A stretch of 64,000 nucleotides of DNA from Prorocentrum cordatum (GCA_963575745.1 CAUYUJ010004592.1:132501-196500); one strand, 5' to 3'. Shown: positions 10,723-21,614, counted from the stretch's first letter. Made by a program: numbers and translations. The notes: a model not told the origin generated them from the letters alone.

Positions 10723-11496
10723 TTGTTGAGGTCCGAGCGGATGACGGGAAGCGCCCTTGGCGTGGACCGCTTGTTGGTTGTAGAAATTGATGATGGGGTA
10801 CGGGGTGCACTTTGGAACCCCGCTGGCGGAGCTTCCCGTTCTTGTCCGATCGGGTTTCTTGGATTGGCGCTGGGCCTCCCTCCCTGGCGCGCGGAGCGCG
10901 CCAAGGGCGGCGTCGGAGGCGCCGCCAGGGGGCCCAGCGCCGATAAATCTGCGCGGAGCGCCGAACAATTAGGTCCATGCCGTTATTGCATTCTACGAAT
11001 TCCAAGATGTCAGAGGTCGGGGGATGAGAAGGAGGACAATGACGCCACTGGGGGTCCACTGGCCGGACTTCTCCATCCAGTGCAGCTGCGAGCGCAGGAG
11101 TCGGAAGTCCACCTCCGACAGGAAGGGGGCGGCGAGCTTGCGTGAGAAGCGAGGCACAGCGCGGAAGATGTCGATGGCGACGATGGGTAGGAGGATGGGC
11201 ATAGGCTGACTACAGGAACAAACAAAGGCACGAGCGTAACTTTCGGAGCTCCGCGTGAAATTCTTGGACCTGCGCTAGGCCGTGATAGCGAAAGCACGGC
11301 GCTGCGAAAGTCGAGAAATAAAAAACGCACAAACAACAACTTCTCAGAGCTCTGCAAGGATCTCCTGTTTCGGAGCTGGGCTTCCCTGGCGGCGTCTCTG
11401 GCGCCGCCCCTGGCGCGCTCTGCGTGCAAGTTTCTGTATGTTTGTGATTTTCTTTCCTACATGATGACGGCTATCATGGTGATGGTCACTGAGGCC
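10723..11496 (-). CDS. Four-exon gene segment with two FB1 introns
   Basis: Minus-strand exons at 11,461-11,496, 11,049-11,209, 10,967-10,992 and 10,723-10,809 join in one frame with GT-AG introns. The lengths (36, 161, 26, 87 nt) and phases agree at all three joins. The conceptual product starts hydrophobic (SVTITMIAVII, then PMPILLPIVAIDIFRAVPRF), continues SEVDFRLLRSQLHWMEKSGQ, and ends PYPIINFYNQQAV. This suggests a membrane segment followed by a soluble part. Introns one and three are exactly FB1 copies; intron two is only 56 bp and is the weakest join. The gene continues both ways. I recognise no family. High third-position GC supports coding. Confidence 0.58.
10810..10966. mobile_element. 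FB1 element, copy b, coinciding with an intron
   Basis: Core palindromes CTGGCGCGCGGAGCGCGCCA and GGCGTCGGAGGCGCC, with arms GTTTCTTGGATTGGCGCTGG and CAGCGCCGATAAATCTGCGC. On the minus strand it starts GTTCGGCGCTCC and ends GGTTCCAAAG, so the element itself supplies GT and AG. Coding-like sequence abuts both ends (CNNGMDLI before, CTPYPIINFY after). Confidence 0.72.
11210..11460. mobile_element. FB1 element, copy c, coinciding with an intron
   Basis: An FB1 variant with a 70-bp unique middle (AGCGAAAGCACGGCGC and so on), arms GGAGCTCCGCGTGAAATTC and GCTCTGCAAGGATCTCC, and one core hairpin (CTGGCGGCGTCTCTGGCGCC). On the minus strand it begins GTAGGAAAG and ends TTTGTTTGTTCCTGTAG, a strong acceptor. 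The TTCCTGT of this acceptor resembles the FB1 outer end in copy a (TTCCTGTTTATG). Removing it joins SVTITMIAVII to QPMPILLPIV in frame. Confidence 0.68.
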
Positions 11497-11606
11497 CTGG
11501 TAAGGCAATGAATCATGAGTCAAGGCCGCCTCGTCCACATGCGCGGCGATGGGACCAATACGTCCACATCGAAGGACTGCTGCCCCGTCATCAACAGCTA
11601 CCCTAG

Positions 11607-11609
<3 letters not shown>

Positions 11610-11679
<70 letters not shown>

Positions 11680-11720
11680 CGTGCGCGTGTGTGTGTGTGT
11701 GTTTGTGTGTGTGTGTGCGT
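11610..11720. repeat. (GT)n microsatellite
   Basis: About 110 bp of near-perfect GT repeats with a short GTGCGTGCGC interruption. Cys/Val-rich frames here are artefacts. Confidence 0.95.
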
Positions 11721-11812
11721 CAGGCCCCTCGGCCTGGTTTTCGTCGCATGCGTGGGCGTCATGCTTGCCGCGCCCCCCTCTCCTCGTTTGAGGGAACAGA
11801 CTATGTGAAGAT

Positions 11813-12075
11813 ATATGTTTTGAAAACTTGGACCGGCGCTGGACCCCCCCCCCCTGGCGCGCGGAGCGCTCCAGGGGCGACGCCTACTGTTAGGTCGGGC
11901 ATGTCCCCCTACAGGGGGATCTTGTACAAAAATTCAAAACATACCCCAACTATATTCAACACATACTCCATACTGTTGTTTTTACTATTTTTGAATATTC
12001 CTCCTGTAGAGGGACAGGCCAGACTTCAGCCTAGCGCCGATCCAAGAAATCCCTGCGGATTATTTCCTAACATTT
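11813..12075. mobile_element. FB1 copy d, split by a TIR2 insertion
   Basis: The left part (11,813-11,889) has ACCGGCGCTGGAC and CTGGCGCGCGGAGCGC. The right part (12,031-12,075) resumes with TAGCGCCGATCCAAGAAATC. Together they give the two arms of one FB1, so the TIR2 between them (11,890-12,030) inserted after FB1. Some of the FB1 core is missing. Confidence 0.72.
11890..12030. mobile_element. TIR2 element, copy b, nested in FB1
   Basis: Left end TTAGGTCGGGCATGTCCCCC, right end CTCCTGTAGAGGGACAGGCC followed by AGACTTCAG. AT-rich middle (TATTCAACACATACTCC, ACTATTTTTGAATATTCC). The nesting shows TIR2 was mobile in this lineage after FB1 was in place. Confidence 0.8.
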
Positions 12076-12904
12076 ATCCGCCGCCGTGCCTGTGGCACGC
12101 TGAGGCGTGACATAATGCCGTGGGCTGCCTGGCAGGGCTCTGTACAGAGGTCAAAAATCCACCCCAATAATAACCACCCAAACACGTCAAGTTGTTTAGT
12201 TAACGCGCCCAAAGAAATAATCAAACAGGGCGGGGCTGTTTAGTAAACGCCCAAGGGACGTCCAACAAACGCCAATTGTCCGGTTCGGGTGGTTTCTCCT
12301 CCCTTGACTGTAGTCCTCTACGGGACCCCCCCCCCTCCGCGGGAAGCACTCACCATCTGCACCGCACCACACCACCTGCACCACTGCCACAAGAAGCCCC
12401 CAGGAGGACTCCCAATGAGCGAGCAACGACATGTGTACATGTACGCCCTCCGCGGTCTTGCGTGCACGAACCTCCACGTTCAAACGCAATTCGACGAAAA
12501 CGAACCGCGTACATGTACATATGTTGTTGCCCTCTGACCCAAAGAGCCCCCCAGGACCGCTCGTTGCCGCGCGCCCTTCCCGCCTCGCTGACACCACGCG
12601 CGCCGTTGTCCGCCAGCCCCGCCTGCGCACGGCTTCAGTCTCTGGCCTGCGCCCGCGCGTCCAGCCCTACGTCGGGTGTCGGCAGGGCCCCCGCACCACA
12701 CCGCGAAGCTCGATGATAAACGCCGCGTGCTTTGGGCGCCGCACCAGGGCACGTTGCTGCAGGGCGCCCATGGCTTCCTCGGATCAACCAGAGCAGCCGA
12801 GCGCTCATCACTGGCTCGACACCGCCGGCCTACAAAAAACAACGAATCATTGTTTCAACGGCTCGATTGCTGGGGCCTAGAAACGCTAAAACAATGATGT
12901 CCAT
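12076..12904. other. Unassigned, with a 24-bp inverted repeat
   Basis: At 12,423-12,445 and 12,507-12,530 lie imperfect inverted copies (GCAACGACATGTGTACATGT and the complement of GCAACAACATATGTACATGT) around a 60-base loop. This is a potential hairpin. No coding family recognised in the rest. Confidence 0.55.
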
Positions 12905-13145
12905 TGCGCAGGGACCGACCGTCCTGGCATCCCTGTAGGCCTACCACGAAGTGTTCTTAGAAATCACGAATGTTCTAATCACAAAAGCAATGCTCTTGTA
13001 ACATCCAACCGATGTGGTAAAACAAGACAGCCCCAGCCAAACATGCTCAAATAACATCTCGCGCAGACCACAGAAGCTTCTTAGAGCATTCGTTGGCGGG
13101 CCTATAGGCAAGCCAGGTCGCCTCGCCACTGCTCGAGTCCAAGAC
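12905..13145. repeat. Dispersed repeat DR3, copy 3
   Basis: Begins GCGCAGGGACCGACCGTCCT, with AAGTGTTCTTAGAAATCACG, CAGACCACAGAAGCTTCTTA, and the shared tail GCAAGCCAGGTCGCCTCGCC. It lies directly left of the coding-like stretch at 13,146-13,442. Confidence 0.8.
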
Positions 13146-13442
13146 GCCAGTTCAGTTGAACACGGCAAGACTCGGGCCATGTTCAGGACGGGCGAAGCAA
13201 ATCATGGCCAGGGGCACGTGCTCGGCCCAGCGGGCCCGCCCCCAAGAAACGGGTTGAAACACTGGAAACTAAGAGTCCATGACATCCACGGAAATCTGAT
13301 GGCAACGGTCAAGGTATCCTACCCCCTCTTGGCCGCTACCAGTGGCTGGCGCCCGGTGAGCGATTCAACCAGCCTCGAGTTTATCCAAACCCCTGTGATC
13401 TATGCGCCGAACGAAGACGACAGCCTTATGGATGCGTCCTGA
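13146..13442 (+). CDS. Unrecognised plus-strand open segment
   Basis: The frame reads KLRVHDIHGNLMATVKVSYP, then ATSGWRPVSDSTSLEFIQTP and stops after EDDSLMDAS. The upstream part of the same frame lies in DR3, so the true start is unknown. Only this frame is free of stops and its composition is protein-like, but no splice site or family supports it. It faces the minus-strand exon 13,451-13,673 with 8 bp between the two stops. Two coding ends so close would be unusual, so one of the two is probably spurious; I favour the minus one. Confidence 0.2.
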   Translation, partial: ASSVEHGKTRAMFRTGEANHGQGHVLGPAGPPPRNGLKHWKLRVHDIHGNLMATVKVSYPLLAATSGWRPVSDSTSLEFIQTPVIYAPNEDDSLMDAS

Positions 13443-13450
13443 GGGGCGGA

Positions 13451-13673
13451 TCATTTCTTCAAATCGGCATGGAGATAGGTGACACCTGTGACAATGAGAG
13501 GGGTATGCTTCAGGCTGGTAATGACTTCCAACTGGTGTGCCTCTGGCAGTCGCTCGATGCGGGGGCGGCGGGCCGCGGGAGGAATCGCCTCCATGATCTC
13601 CTTCATCTGCGGGAACGTGAGCTTTACCACGCCGTCTGGGCTCTGGTTGGCATCCTTCGCCAGCGGGTCAGCA
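13451..13673 (-). CDS. Candidate terminal exon
   Basis: An AG at 13,674-13,675 after CTTTACC is followed by an open frame to a stop at 13,451. It reads DGVVKLTFPQMKEIMEAIPP, then RIERLPEAHQLEVITSLKHT and ends TYLHADLKK. Codon usage is strongly G/C at third positions, and the sequence has a normal mix of residues and predicted helices. No family is recognised. The upstream region (13,745 onward) is SAT77 satellite, so any preceding exon lies beyond 15.6 kb or has been lost. Confidence 0.45.
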
Positions 13674-13744
13674 CTGGTAAAGCTTCGGGGTGCACACAGA
13701 CAGGTTTGGTTCCGGGCCAAGGCGGTCTTTCGTAATTGGGTCGC

Positions 13745-15640
13745 AAAAAATATCCTGGCAAAAGTCCCAACCAGGTACCGTCATTGTGAATATCTGCTTC
13801 GGTGAAGCTCCCTATTGGGCCACGAAGCGCTGCACTGGGCGGGGGGGAACACTGTACTGTGGGTGGTGTGCCGAATTTAGTTTCCGGGACGCATGCGGAC
13901 GGTCCCACTGAGGGCTTCGGTGGAGCTCCCTATGGGGCCACGAAACGCTCTACTGAGTGAGTGAAAATGCCAAATTGGGTTTCCGGGACGCATGAGGGCG
14001 GTCCCACTGGGGGCTTCGGTGGAGCCCCCTATGGGGCCACGAAACGGTGCACTGCGCGGTTGAAAATGCCAAATTACATTTCCCGGACGCATACGGGCGG
14101 TCCCGCTGGTGGCTTCGGTGGAGCCCCCTATGGGGCCACGAAACGGTGCACTGCGCGGGTGAAAATGCCAAATTACATTTCCCGGACGCATACGGGCGGT
14201 CCCGCTGGGGGCTTCGGTGGAGCCCCCTATGGGGCCACGAAACGCTGTACTGGGTGTGCGGGACGCATGCGAACGGTAGCGCTGGGACCTTCGGTGGGGC
14301 TCCTTATGGGGCCACGAAACGCTGTACTTGGTGTGCGGGACGCATACGGACCGTAGCACTGGGACCTGCGGTGGGGCTCCCTATGAGGCCACGAAGCGCT
14401 GTACTGGATAAGGGAAGCGCAAGGAGGAGGGGGAGGAGGGCCACGAAACGCTGTACTGGGTGTGCGGGACGCATGCGGACGGTAGGTCTGGGACCTTCGG
14501 TGGGGCTCCTTATGGGGCCGCGAAACGTGAAACGCTGTACTGGGCGTGCGGGACGCATACGGACCGTAGCACTGGGACCTTCGGTTGGGCTCCCTATGAG
14601 GCCACGAAGCGCTGTACTGGATGAGGGAAACGCAAGGAGGAGGGGGAGGGGGGCACGAAACGCTGTACTGGGTGTGCGGGACGCATGCGGACGGTAGCGC
14701 TGGGACCTTCGGTGGAGCTCCCTATGAGGCCACGAAGCGCTGTACTGGGCGTGCGGGACGCATGCGGACGGTAGCGCTGGGACCTTCGGTGGAGCTCCCC
14801 GTGGGGCCACGAAGGGCCACGAAACGCTGTACTGGGTGTGCGGGACGCATGCGGACGGTAGCACTGGGACCTTCGGTGGTGCTCCCTATGGGGCCCCAAG
14901 CCCTGTACTGTGTAGGGGAAACGCAGGGAGGAGGGGGAGGGGGGCACGAAACGCTGTACTGGGTGTGCAGGACGCATGCGGACGGTAGCACTGGGACCTT
15001 CGGTGGAGCTCCCTATGGGGCCACGAAACGGTGTACTGGGTGTGCGGGACGCATTGCGGACGGTAGCACTGGGACCTTCGGTGGGGCTCCCTGTGAGGCC
15101 ACGAAACGCTGTACTGGATAGGGGAAACGCAAGGAGGAGGGGGAGGAGGGCCACGAAACGCTGTACTGGGTGTGCGGGACGCATGCGGACGGTAGCGCTG
15201 GGACCTTCGGTGGAGCTCCCTGTGGGGCCACGAAACGCGCTACTGGGCGTGCGGGACGCATGCGGACGGTAGCACTGGGACCTTCGGTGGGGCTCCCTAT
15301 GAGGCCACGAAGCGCTGTACTGGATGAGGGAAACGCAAGGAGGAGGGGGAGGGGGGCACGAAACGCTGTAATGAGTGTGCGGGACGCATGCGGACGGTAG
15401 CACAGGGACCTTCGGTGGGGCTCCCTATGGGACCACGAAGCGCTGTACTGGGTGGGTGAAGCGCAGGGAGGAAGGGGAGGAGGGCCACGAAACGCTGTAC
15501 TGGGTATGCGGGACGCATGCGGACGGTAGCACTGGGACCTTCGGTGGAGCTCCCTATGGGGCCACGTAGCGCTGTACTGGGTGTGCGGGACGCATGCGGA
15601 CGGTAGCGCTGGGACCTTCGGTGGGGCTCCCTACTGTGGC
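13745..15640. repeat. SAT77 satellite array, locus 1
   Basis: About 23 copies of a 75-85 bp unit containing GACCTTCGGTGGAGCTCCCT, ATGGGGCCACGAAACGC and GTGCGGGACGCATGCGGACG. Some units carry a GGAGGAGGGGGAGG insertion. The left border (CCAACCAGGTACCGTCATTG, TGAATATC) resembles the left border modules at 15,850 and 33,830. All frames through it are repeat artefacts. Confidence 0.92.
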
Positions 15641-15844
15641 TCAAGGGAAAACATTATGTTTCTTCTCCTGCTGCCGCAACATGTTGATTGACGCGCACGC
15701 GTGTAAGAACGAACAGTCTTAAGATGAGTGTTCTTGTTGGTGCTCTTGATGTTGCTGCTGTCGTTATAAACGAGGGGCCATTGGCATAGTAGCGGTCAAG
15801 GCTTTTCCTGAGGAGCGCCCGGGGGGCTCTTAAATTGAAAAATT

Positions 15845-16790
15845 ACCCTGGCGAGAGATCCAACCATATGCAGTTGTGAGTAACGCAGTTGTGAATATCG
15901 TCTTGGGTGGAACTCCCTGTGGGGCGACGAAGCGCGCGGGGGAAGTATCGAAATGGGCGCGGTCGGCGCATGCAAACGCGTGTGAAGGGTGTGCCGAAAT
16001 GGGTGCGGTGGTGCCATGCGAACGCAGCCACTGGGGCATCCGGTGGTGCTCCGCATGGGGCCAGGGAACGTGTGAACGGTGTGCAGAAGTAGGTGCGGTG
16101 GTGCCGTGCGAGCGCAGCCACTTGGCCACTGGGGCCCTCGGTGGAGCTCCGTGGGGGGCCACGAGGCGTATGAGAAGTGTGCCGAAATGGGCGCGGTGGT
16201 GCCATGCGAGCGCAGCCACCGGGGCCCTCGGTGGAGCTTCCTATGTGGCCACGAAGCATGTGAGGAGGGCGCCGAAATAGGCGCGGTGGTGCCATGCAAG
16301 CGCAGTCATTGGGCCTTCGGCGGAACTCCCCATGTGGCCACGAAACGCGTGAGGTGTGCCGAAAAGGGTGCGGCGGTGCCATGCGAGCGCAGCCACTGCG
16401 GCCCTCGTTGGAGCTCCATTGGGGGCCACTAAGCGTTTGAGGGGTGCCTAAATGCGGTGGTGCCAATCAAACGCAACCACTGGGGCCGTCGGTGAAGCTC
16501 CTTAGGTTGCCACGACACGTGTGAGGAGTGCTCCGACATGTGTGTGGTGGAGCCATGCGAGCGCAGACACTGGGGCCCTCTGGGGGGCTCCCTATGGGGC
16601 CACGAAAAGTGTGAGAAATGAGCCGAAATGGTTGACTGGTGCGAAGGGCAGACCTAGGCAGGGATGGGAGAATGGGGAGGAGGAGGAGGAGGAGGAGGAG
16701 GAGGAGGAGGAGGAGGAGGAGAAGGAGGAGAGGAGATGAGAGGAACGCGGGGCGCTGTCTCTTCAAAACGAAGACCCACGACGGCGACGA
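15845..16790. repeat. SAT77 element, locus 2, with both border modules
   Basis: Left module: CCAACCATATGCAGTTGT then TTGTGAATATCGTCTTGGGT. Middle: about nine units of roughly 83 bp with CCGAAATGGGCGCGGTGGTG, CATGCGAGCGCAGCCAC and GGTGGAGCTCC. Right module: GGGCAGACCTAGGCAGGGA, a short (GGA)n, then GCGGGGCGCTGT. Both modules recur at 33,828-36,425, so the satellite sits inside a larger dispersed unit of about 0.95 kb. Confidence 0.82.
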
Positions 16791-16984
16791 CGGGCGACAA
16801 CGATGAAGACTGCGACGACATCGACAACAACGACGACGACGACAACGACGAAGAAAACGGCGACGACAACAACGAACCACCGCGGCGACGTGCACGGGAG
16901 ATTGAAGCCGTCATTCGATCGCGCGGTCGGACCCCGAGGGGCGGGTCGGGCGGACGGACCCGAATGGGCGGATCGGGCGAGCGG

Positions 16985-17140
16985 AACAACAAAGCGAACG
17001 CCATTTCGTGCTGGCCCACAGTAGAGGCCACTCCACAAGAAACCTTCCACAAGAAAGCCAACCCTGACACCCCAAGACGTTCATCGATTGTCTGTGTGTG
17101 AACGTCACGCCTTCCACAGCAAAACCATCGAAACCCACGG
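16985..17140. repeat. Dispersed repeat DR8, copy 2
   Basis: Matches 4,085-4,230 through CCTTCCACAAGAAA, CCCTGACACCCCA and GCAAAACCATCGAAACC. See the first copy. Confidence 0.65.
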
Positions 17141-18409
17141 ACGCCGGCGCCCGATCTCGCGAACGCGCCGACCGCACCGTGCCGCCCGTCGGGCGGCACG
17201 GTGCGGTGGGGCAGGCGGGCCCTGGCGAGTTGGTCGGGCTGGCCCTGAAGACATCTCGGGCGGACCATTGCGCAACGCGGGCGGGCAGGGCTTCGTGCAA
17301 GCGAGCGGGCGGGCCCTAGTGAGCGTGATTGTCGTCTGGCGGGTCGGGCGGGCACGTCGTCGTCGTCTGTCGTCGCAGTCGTCTGTCGGCGTCTTCGTGG
17401 GGTGCCGTCGTCGTCGCGGTCGTCGTCGTTTGCCAGCGACACAGGCCTGTGGGAGGGGGGCTGGGTCGCTGGTTTCCCACGCCATCTTAAGCGGGAACGA
17501 CGGGCGTCGTTTCAGAATGTCGCTTGGCCTACTGGTCCATCTCTTCCTCTTCTTTCTCCTCCTCCTGCTCCTCCTCATCCTCCTCCTCTTCCTCCTGCTC
17601 CTCCTCCTCTCTGGTTGTGGTGCGCATCGGTGTTGCGAGCTAGGTCTGTCTGAGAAAGAACATGGCCGCTCAAACGAACCGTAGAGATGGATAGGAAAGC
17701 CAAATGCGTTCAAAATCTTCGACACCAGATTCTCAAACCTCGATCGTAGAACCCCTCGGTCGAAGAAGACGGGGATCCTCGATCCTCGAACCGGGTCCAC
17801 CTTGCGCAAGATTTAACATCTGGGATCAGTGTTTGACGGGCCCAGGGCCCGACGAAAAGCCCACGGGGACTGAAAATTACGAAAAACGTTTCGAGTCTCG
17901 ACGACTACCGACGACGAGTTTTCATCATCTGGGGGCTCTGGGAATCTGAAATGGGGCTGAATACATCGGGACGCAAATAAGGAGCTGAATTCCATACAAG
18001 GTTGCCCCTGAAACTCGCCGCGGGGACACTATACCGCATGCTGCTGCTGGGCTAGGCGCGAAAACGATGAGGGCGAGCGACAATACACGGGTGCAAACAA
18101 ACACGCACATGGATATCCGCCTCGGGCTGATCGCTGGCAAGGAAGTGACGGGGAACGTCAGGGGGGGGCCAGGTCAGGGGGGAAACATCGACCTGAAATT
18201 GGAAATACATCGCCGGTTGATCGGCGACAGGAGCCTGATCACGCATCCACACGTTCCTGCGCAAGGTGGTTAACCCATGCCACTCCACTACCCAGAGACA
18301 GACAAGAGTGCATACATAGAATGATTTATCCGAGCGCCGAAAATGTATGTTGATGCATCTTTCTCTTCTTCGGCTATCGGCGATAACTCGGTGACTGGGG
18401 GCAGAAGAG
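17141..18409. other. Unassigned, with a short (TCC)n tract
   Basis: A pyrimidine triplet tract lies at about 17,540-17,613 and a CGTCGT-rich tract at 17,355-17,430. Otherwise I see no gene or shared repeat. Confidence 0.45.
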
Positions 18410-18620
18410 CCCATAATCGAATCGACTAATCGGATCGGCGATCGACATGAATCGGATCTACGGAAATCGGCAGCCGAGTCGGGACAAGTCGAATCGGCAA
18501 ACGTCCGCGGGCCAGTAAGCCTCCATTGAGAAATCGAACCCCAAATGGGAATCTGAGGTCGAATCGAACCAGAACCGGAATCCGTCGAAATCGAGGCGAA
18601 TCGAATCGGACGAATCAAAG
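18410..18620. repeat. Degenerate GAATCG hexamer-like repeat
   Basis: Many AATCGGATC, GAATCGAA and AATCGGC words in loose tandem. The same words recur at 19,160-19,290, on the other side of a TIR2 element. Confidence 0.55.
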
Positions 18621-18824
18621 TCAGCCCTGCTGGGGGCCCCTGCCTCCCACCTGCCAGCAGCAGGGGAGCGGCGACGATCGCGGCGGGCCGTCCTCGGCGC
18701 CTGTGCGAGCGCGCCCCGCGTCCACGAAGGGCGCGACCTGCTGCGCCGCAGGGCGGGGCAGAGGATCGAGGATCGAGGATCCCGCACCTCCAGCGCCTGA
18801 GCCCCGTTGAACCGATCCCTTTGT

Positions 18825-18993
18825 TTAGGCTGGGCGTGTCCCCCGACAGGCGGAACTTGCAAGAAAAATCAAACATATATCTAAAACATCATCAGACATA
18901 ATCAAAACATGCGAAGGACAAAAAAAAGCCTCCCCGGACTATTGTTTTACTACTTTTGAATGTTCCTCCTGTAGAGGGACAGGCCCAACTTAA
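18825..18993. mobile_element. TIR2 element, copy c
   Basis: Left TTAGGCTGGGCGTGTCCCCC, right CTCCTGTAGAGGGACAGGCC then CAACTTAA. AT-rich middle (CAAACATATATC, TTTTACTACTTTTGAATG). It lies between the two GAATCG-word stretches, as if inserted into one array. Confidence 0.8.
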
Positions 18994-18999
18994 CCCTAT

Positions 19000-19730
19000 C
19001 TCCGCTGGCGTGGCTCGATTCACCTTGCTGGATGGGGATATCGCCTGCTCCCGACGGGTTCCGACGGGTCTTATCCCCCCAACCGGGGCAGTGTGACGGT
19101 GGGGCTGAGCTACCGTGGCCCAGTGGGGACGTGGTAGACTGCAAAGGGCCAGCGGACATCCGGGATCGAATCGAATCGGATCGGTGCTCCCGGCCCCGGC
19201 TGGCTCAGGCCGATGCCGATGAGTCGAGCTGGATCGAATCGAATCGAAATCGCGGCCCGCCTCACACATTTAATCGCATCGCGTCGGATCGCAGGCGGCT
19301 CCCAGGAGTCGACTAAACCTCAGGAAGCACCTCCTGGAACTGCAACCTAAGAAGACGACATTTTGCGTTGCCGCTTCGTTGCGCAACGAAAGCGGTTCAG
19401 GATATATTCTCCAGCATCCGCCGACCCCACAGGCGTGTAAGAGATCCTCCCCCACCCTACACCGAGCATGCCTTGACACCGCGCTTCCACCTGGCCCGAC
19501 ACTCTCCCCCCCTTTGGGACTCCCTCCCCACCATCCCTCCACCGTCCCATTCCTGGCAAAGAAGCCAGCCCCGCACCCACCCTCACCTCTCACTCCGCCT
19601 CGGCACACCCACCGTCTGGCCATCTGTCCTGGGGACCCCCAGGCAACTCCTGGCCTGGAGCCCGCCCTGACCCTCCACCTGCCCCCCCCCGACCTCCTGC
19701 CCCGCACACCACCCCGCCTTGCTGGGCGCG
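19000..19730. other. Unassigned, C-rich plus strand
   Basis: 19,160-19,290 holds GAATCG words. From 19,440 on the plus strand is strongly C-rich without ordered repeats. No gene recognised. Confidence 0.45.
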
Positions 19731-19862
19731 TTTTCCACCACCACCACCACCATAAGCTGGAGGGGGGAAGGAGGAGGACGAGGAGGAGGACGACGAAGAA
19801 GAGGAGGAGGAGGAGAAAGAGGATCCCCTCCCCCTCCAACCTATGGTGGTGGTGGTGGAAAC
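19731..19862. repeat. Inverted repeat with polypurine loop
   Basis: TTTTCCACCACCACCACC with CATAAGCTGGAGGGGG on the left pairs with CCCCCTCCAACCTATGG and TGGTGGTGGTGGAAA on the right. The arms are about 35 bp, and the loop is a 60-bp (GGA)n tract. It could form a stable hairpin in DNA or RNA. Confidence 0.75.
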
Positions 19863-20566
19863 CGAGCCCGTCACGCCTCGCTCGTTCTGGCTCACTGTTC
19901 TGGGGGCCACCCCCCCGACAAATCGGGCTCCGGAAGCCACCGTGCCCGCCCCCCCTGGCCCCCCCACCGGGCCTCCCGACCTCGCCGCGGCAACCCCCCC
20001 CCTTCTCGCAGCCTGCTCTGGGACCACCCGTCCGAGGATGCCCACCCTGACCCCCCGCCTGGCCCCCCCACCTGTCACTGCAGCGACCTTGCGGGCGTGC
20101 TGCAGCGAATTCTTGCGCGGATGTCAGCCAATGCGGAACCCCGAGACGGCGAGCGAAAAACGAAATGAATCTCACGTGGACTTGTTGTAGTCTTCATTCC
20201 TGGTCAAACAACATCCGCGCGAAATTCACTTTGAAATCCGGAACGAAATTCTCCAGGACAATCCAGGCCCATCTCATTGTTTTCCGAGCGAAATCCGCTC
20301 TGCGGTGTTGGCGCAATGACACCTGGGGATTATTACGCGAGCAGTGGCGTTGACCACCCCAAGTTCTCTGTCGAAATTCAGTGCACCACATAGATTGCAC
20401 AATATGGATGGAACCGAGCTCGCCACGGTGCCCCCCCGGCACGCTGAGGCGAGCAAGAACGCCAAGGTCTGTCTGGTAGCGCTTCCTGAATTCGAATAGG
20501 GACAACCCCTCCCTCTACTAGCAGACTCTTGCGTGCATCGCCCCTCGTGTCCGAAGCTACTTCCAT
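19863..20566. other. Unassigned
   Basis: C-rich to 20,080, then more balanced sequence. No gene or shared repeat recognised. Confidence 0.45.
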
Positions 20567-20730
20567 CGTGCCCGCTCGAAGGTGGTGCACTTCCCGCATG
20601 GCAGCTCACACCTGAGCCCTCTTCCACGCTCGCCCGCTCGAGGATGGTGCACTTCCCGCATGGCTGCTAACTCCTGGACCCCTCATCCCACGCGCACCCG
20701 CTCGAGGATCGTGCACTGCCCGCATTCCCA
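20567..20730. repeat. Three tandem copies of a 60-70 bp unit
   Basis: CCGCTCGA(A/G)G(G/A)T(G/C)GTGCAC followed by TTCCCGCATGGC occurs three times (near 20,571, 20,634 and 20,699), with diverged spacers. Confidence 0.7.
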
Positions 20731-20879
20731 GGCGCTGCTCTGAAGCGATCTGGGGTCTCCCGAGTTCCCAAGCCACGATCCCCCATCAAAAACTATGGAT
20801 GTGCGTCCTGAGCTTTCAAAGCGTGCCGTGCAAGCAGCCAAGGAAACCAAAATCCAAGCTGCCTTGAAGACGGTCAAAG

Positions 20880-21330
20880 ATGGCCCCAAGGCAATCGAAT
20901 GTTTGATTCAAAACGGCCCAGGATGCCTCCAAGGGGGCCCACAATGGCCACAAGAGGACCTGCAGCAGGGTCAGGCGAAGCAAACACCAGTGATTCCCCT
21001 TGGGTATTTGAATGATTGTCGCATTCTCGCCTTTTTGGGCTGCCGCCAGCTCAAGACGGTCCAAGAATACTCCACGATGGCCCAAGAGGTATCCAAGACG
21101 GCCCCAAGAAGGCCCAAGAGGGCTTCCCGTTGTACCCAAGACGGCCTTAGAAGGCCCTGCGACGGCCCAAGACGGGACCCAGACACGCACCATACGGCTA
21201 AAAGGGGCCCAAGACGGCCCAGGAGAGCCCCATGCTGGCGTAAGAGGGCCACAAGGCTGCCCAAGAGGGCCCGAAGGGACCGCCAAGACTGCATCACAGG
21301 AGGCCAAGACAGCCCCAAGACGGCCCAAAC
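20880..21330. repeat. GGGCCTCTTGG-type minisatellite, complementary sense
   Basis: Repeated GGCCCAAGACGGCCC and CCAAGAGGGC words, the reverse complement of the arrays at 9.0 and 38.9 kb. The plus-strand frame covering it is a product of the repeat. Confidence 0.75.
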
Positions 21331-21340
21331 GAAGTTCATA

Positions 21341-21348
21341 TGAATCAC

Positions 21349-21386
<38 letters not shown>

Positions 21387-21568
21387 GCATCGTCGTCGTC
21401 ATCATCATCAGCAGCATGAGCACCATCGTCATCGTCAACGTCATCGACATCGCTATCGTCGTGCTCGTCATCAGCACCACCATCAAAATCACAATCGCCA
21501 TGGCCATCACCATCACCATCACCGTCACGATCACGATCACCATCATCATGATCATGATCATGATCATG

Positions 21569-21614
<46 letters not shown>

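Noticed and set aside
13760-15640. Arg/Gly-rich repeat proteins over SAT77
   Set aside because: Frames change between units of differing length, and the same sequence is noncoding satellite at the other loci.
15628-15645. Relict of the dinoflagellate spliced leader (TGGCTCAAG)
   Set aside because: Only nine bases match the leader 3' end as I know it, which is expected by chance in 64 kb read on both strands; the upstream leader bases do not match.
18052-18876. 274-codon minus-strand frame
   Set aside because: It runs through GAATCG repeats and part of a TIR2 end. One stretch looks protein-like, but there is no family, start or splice evidence.
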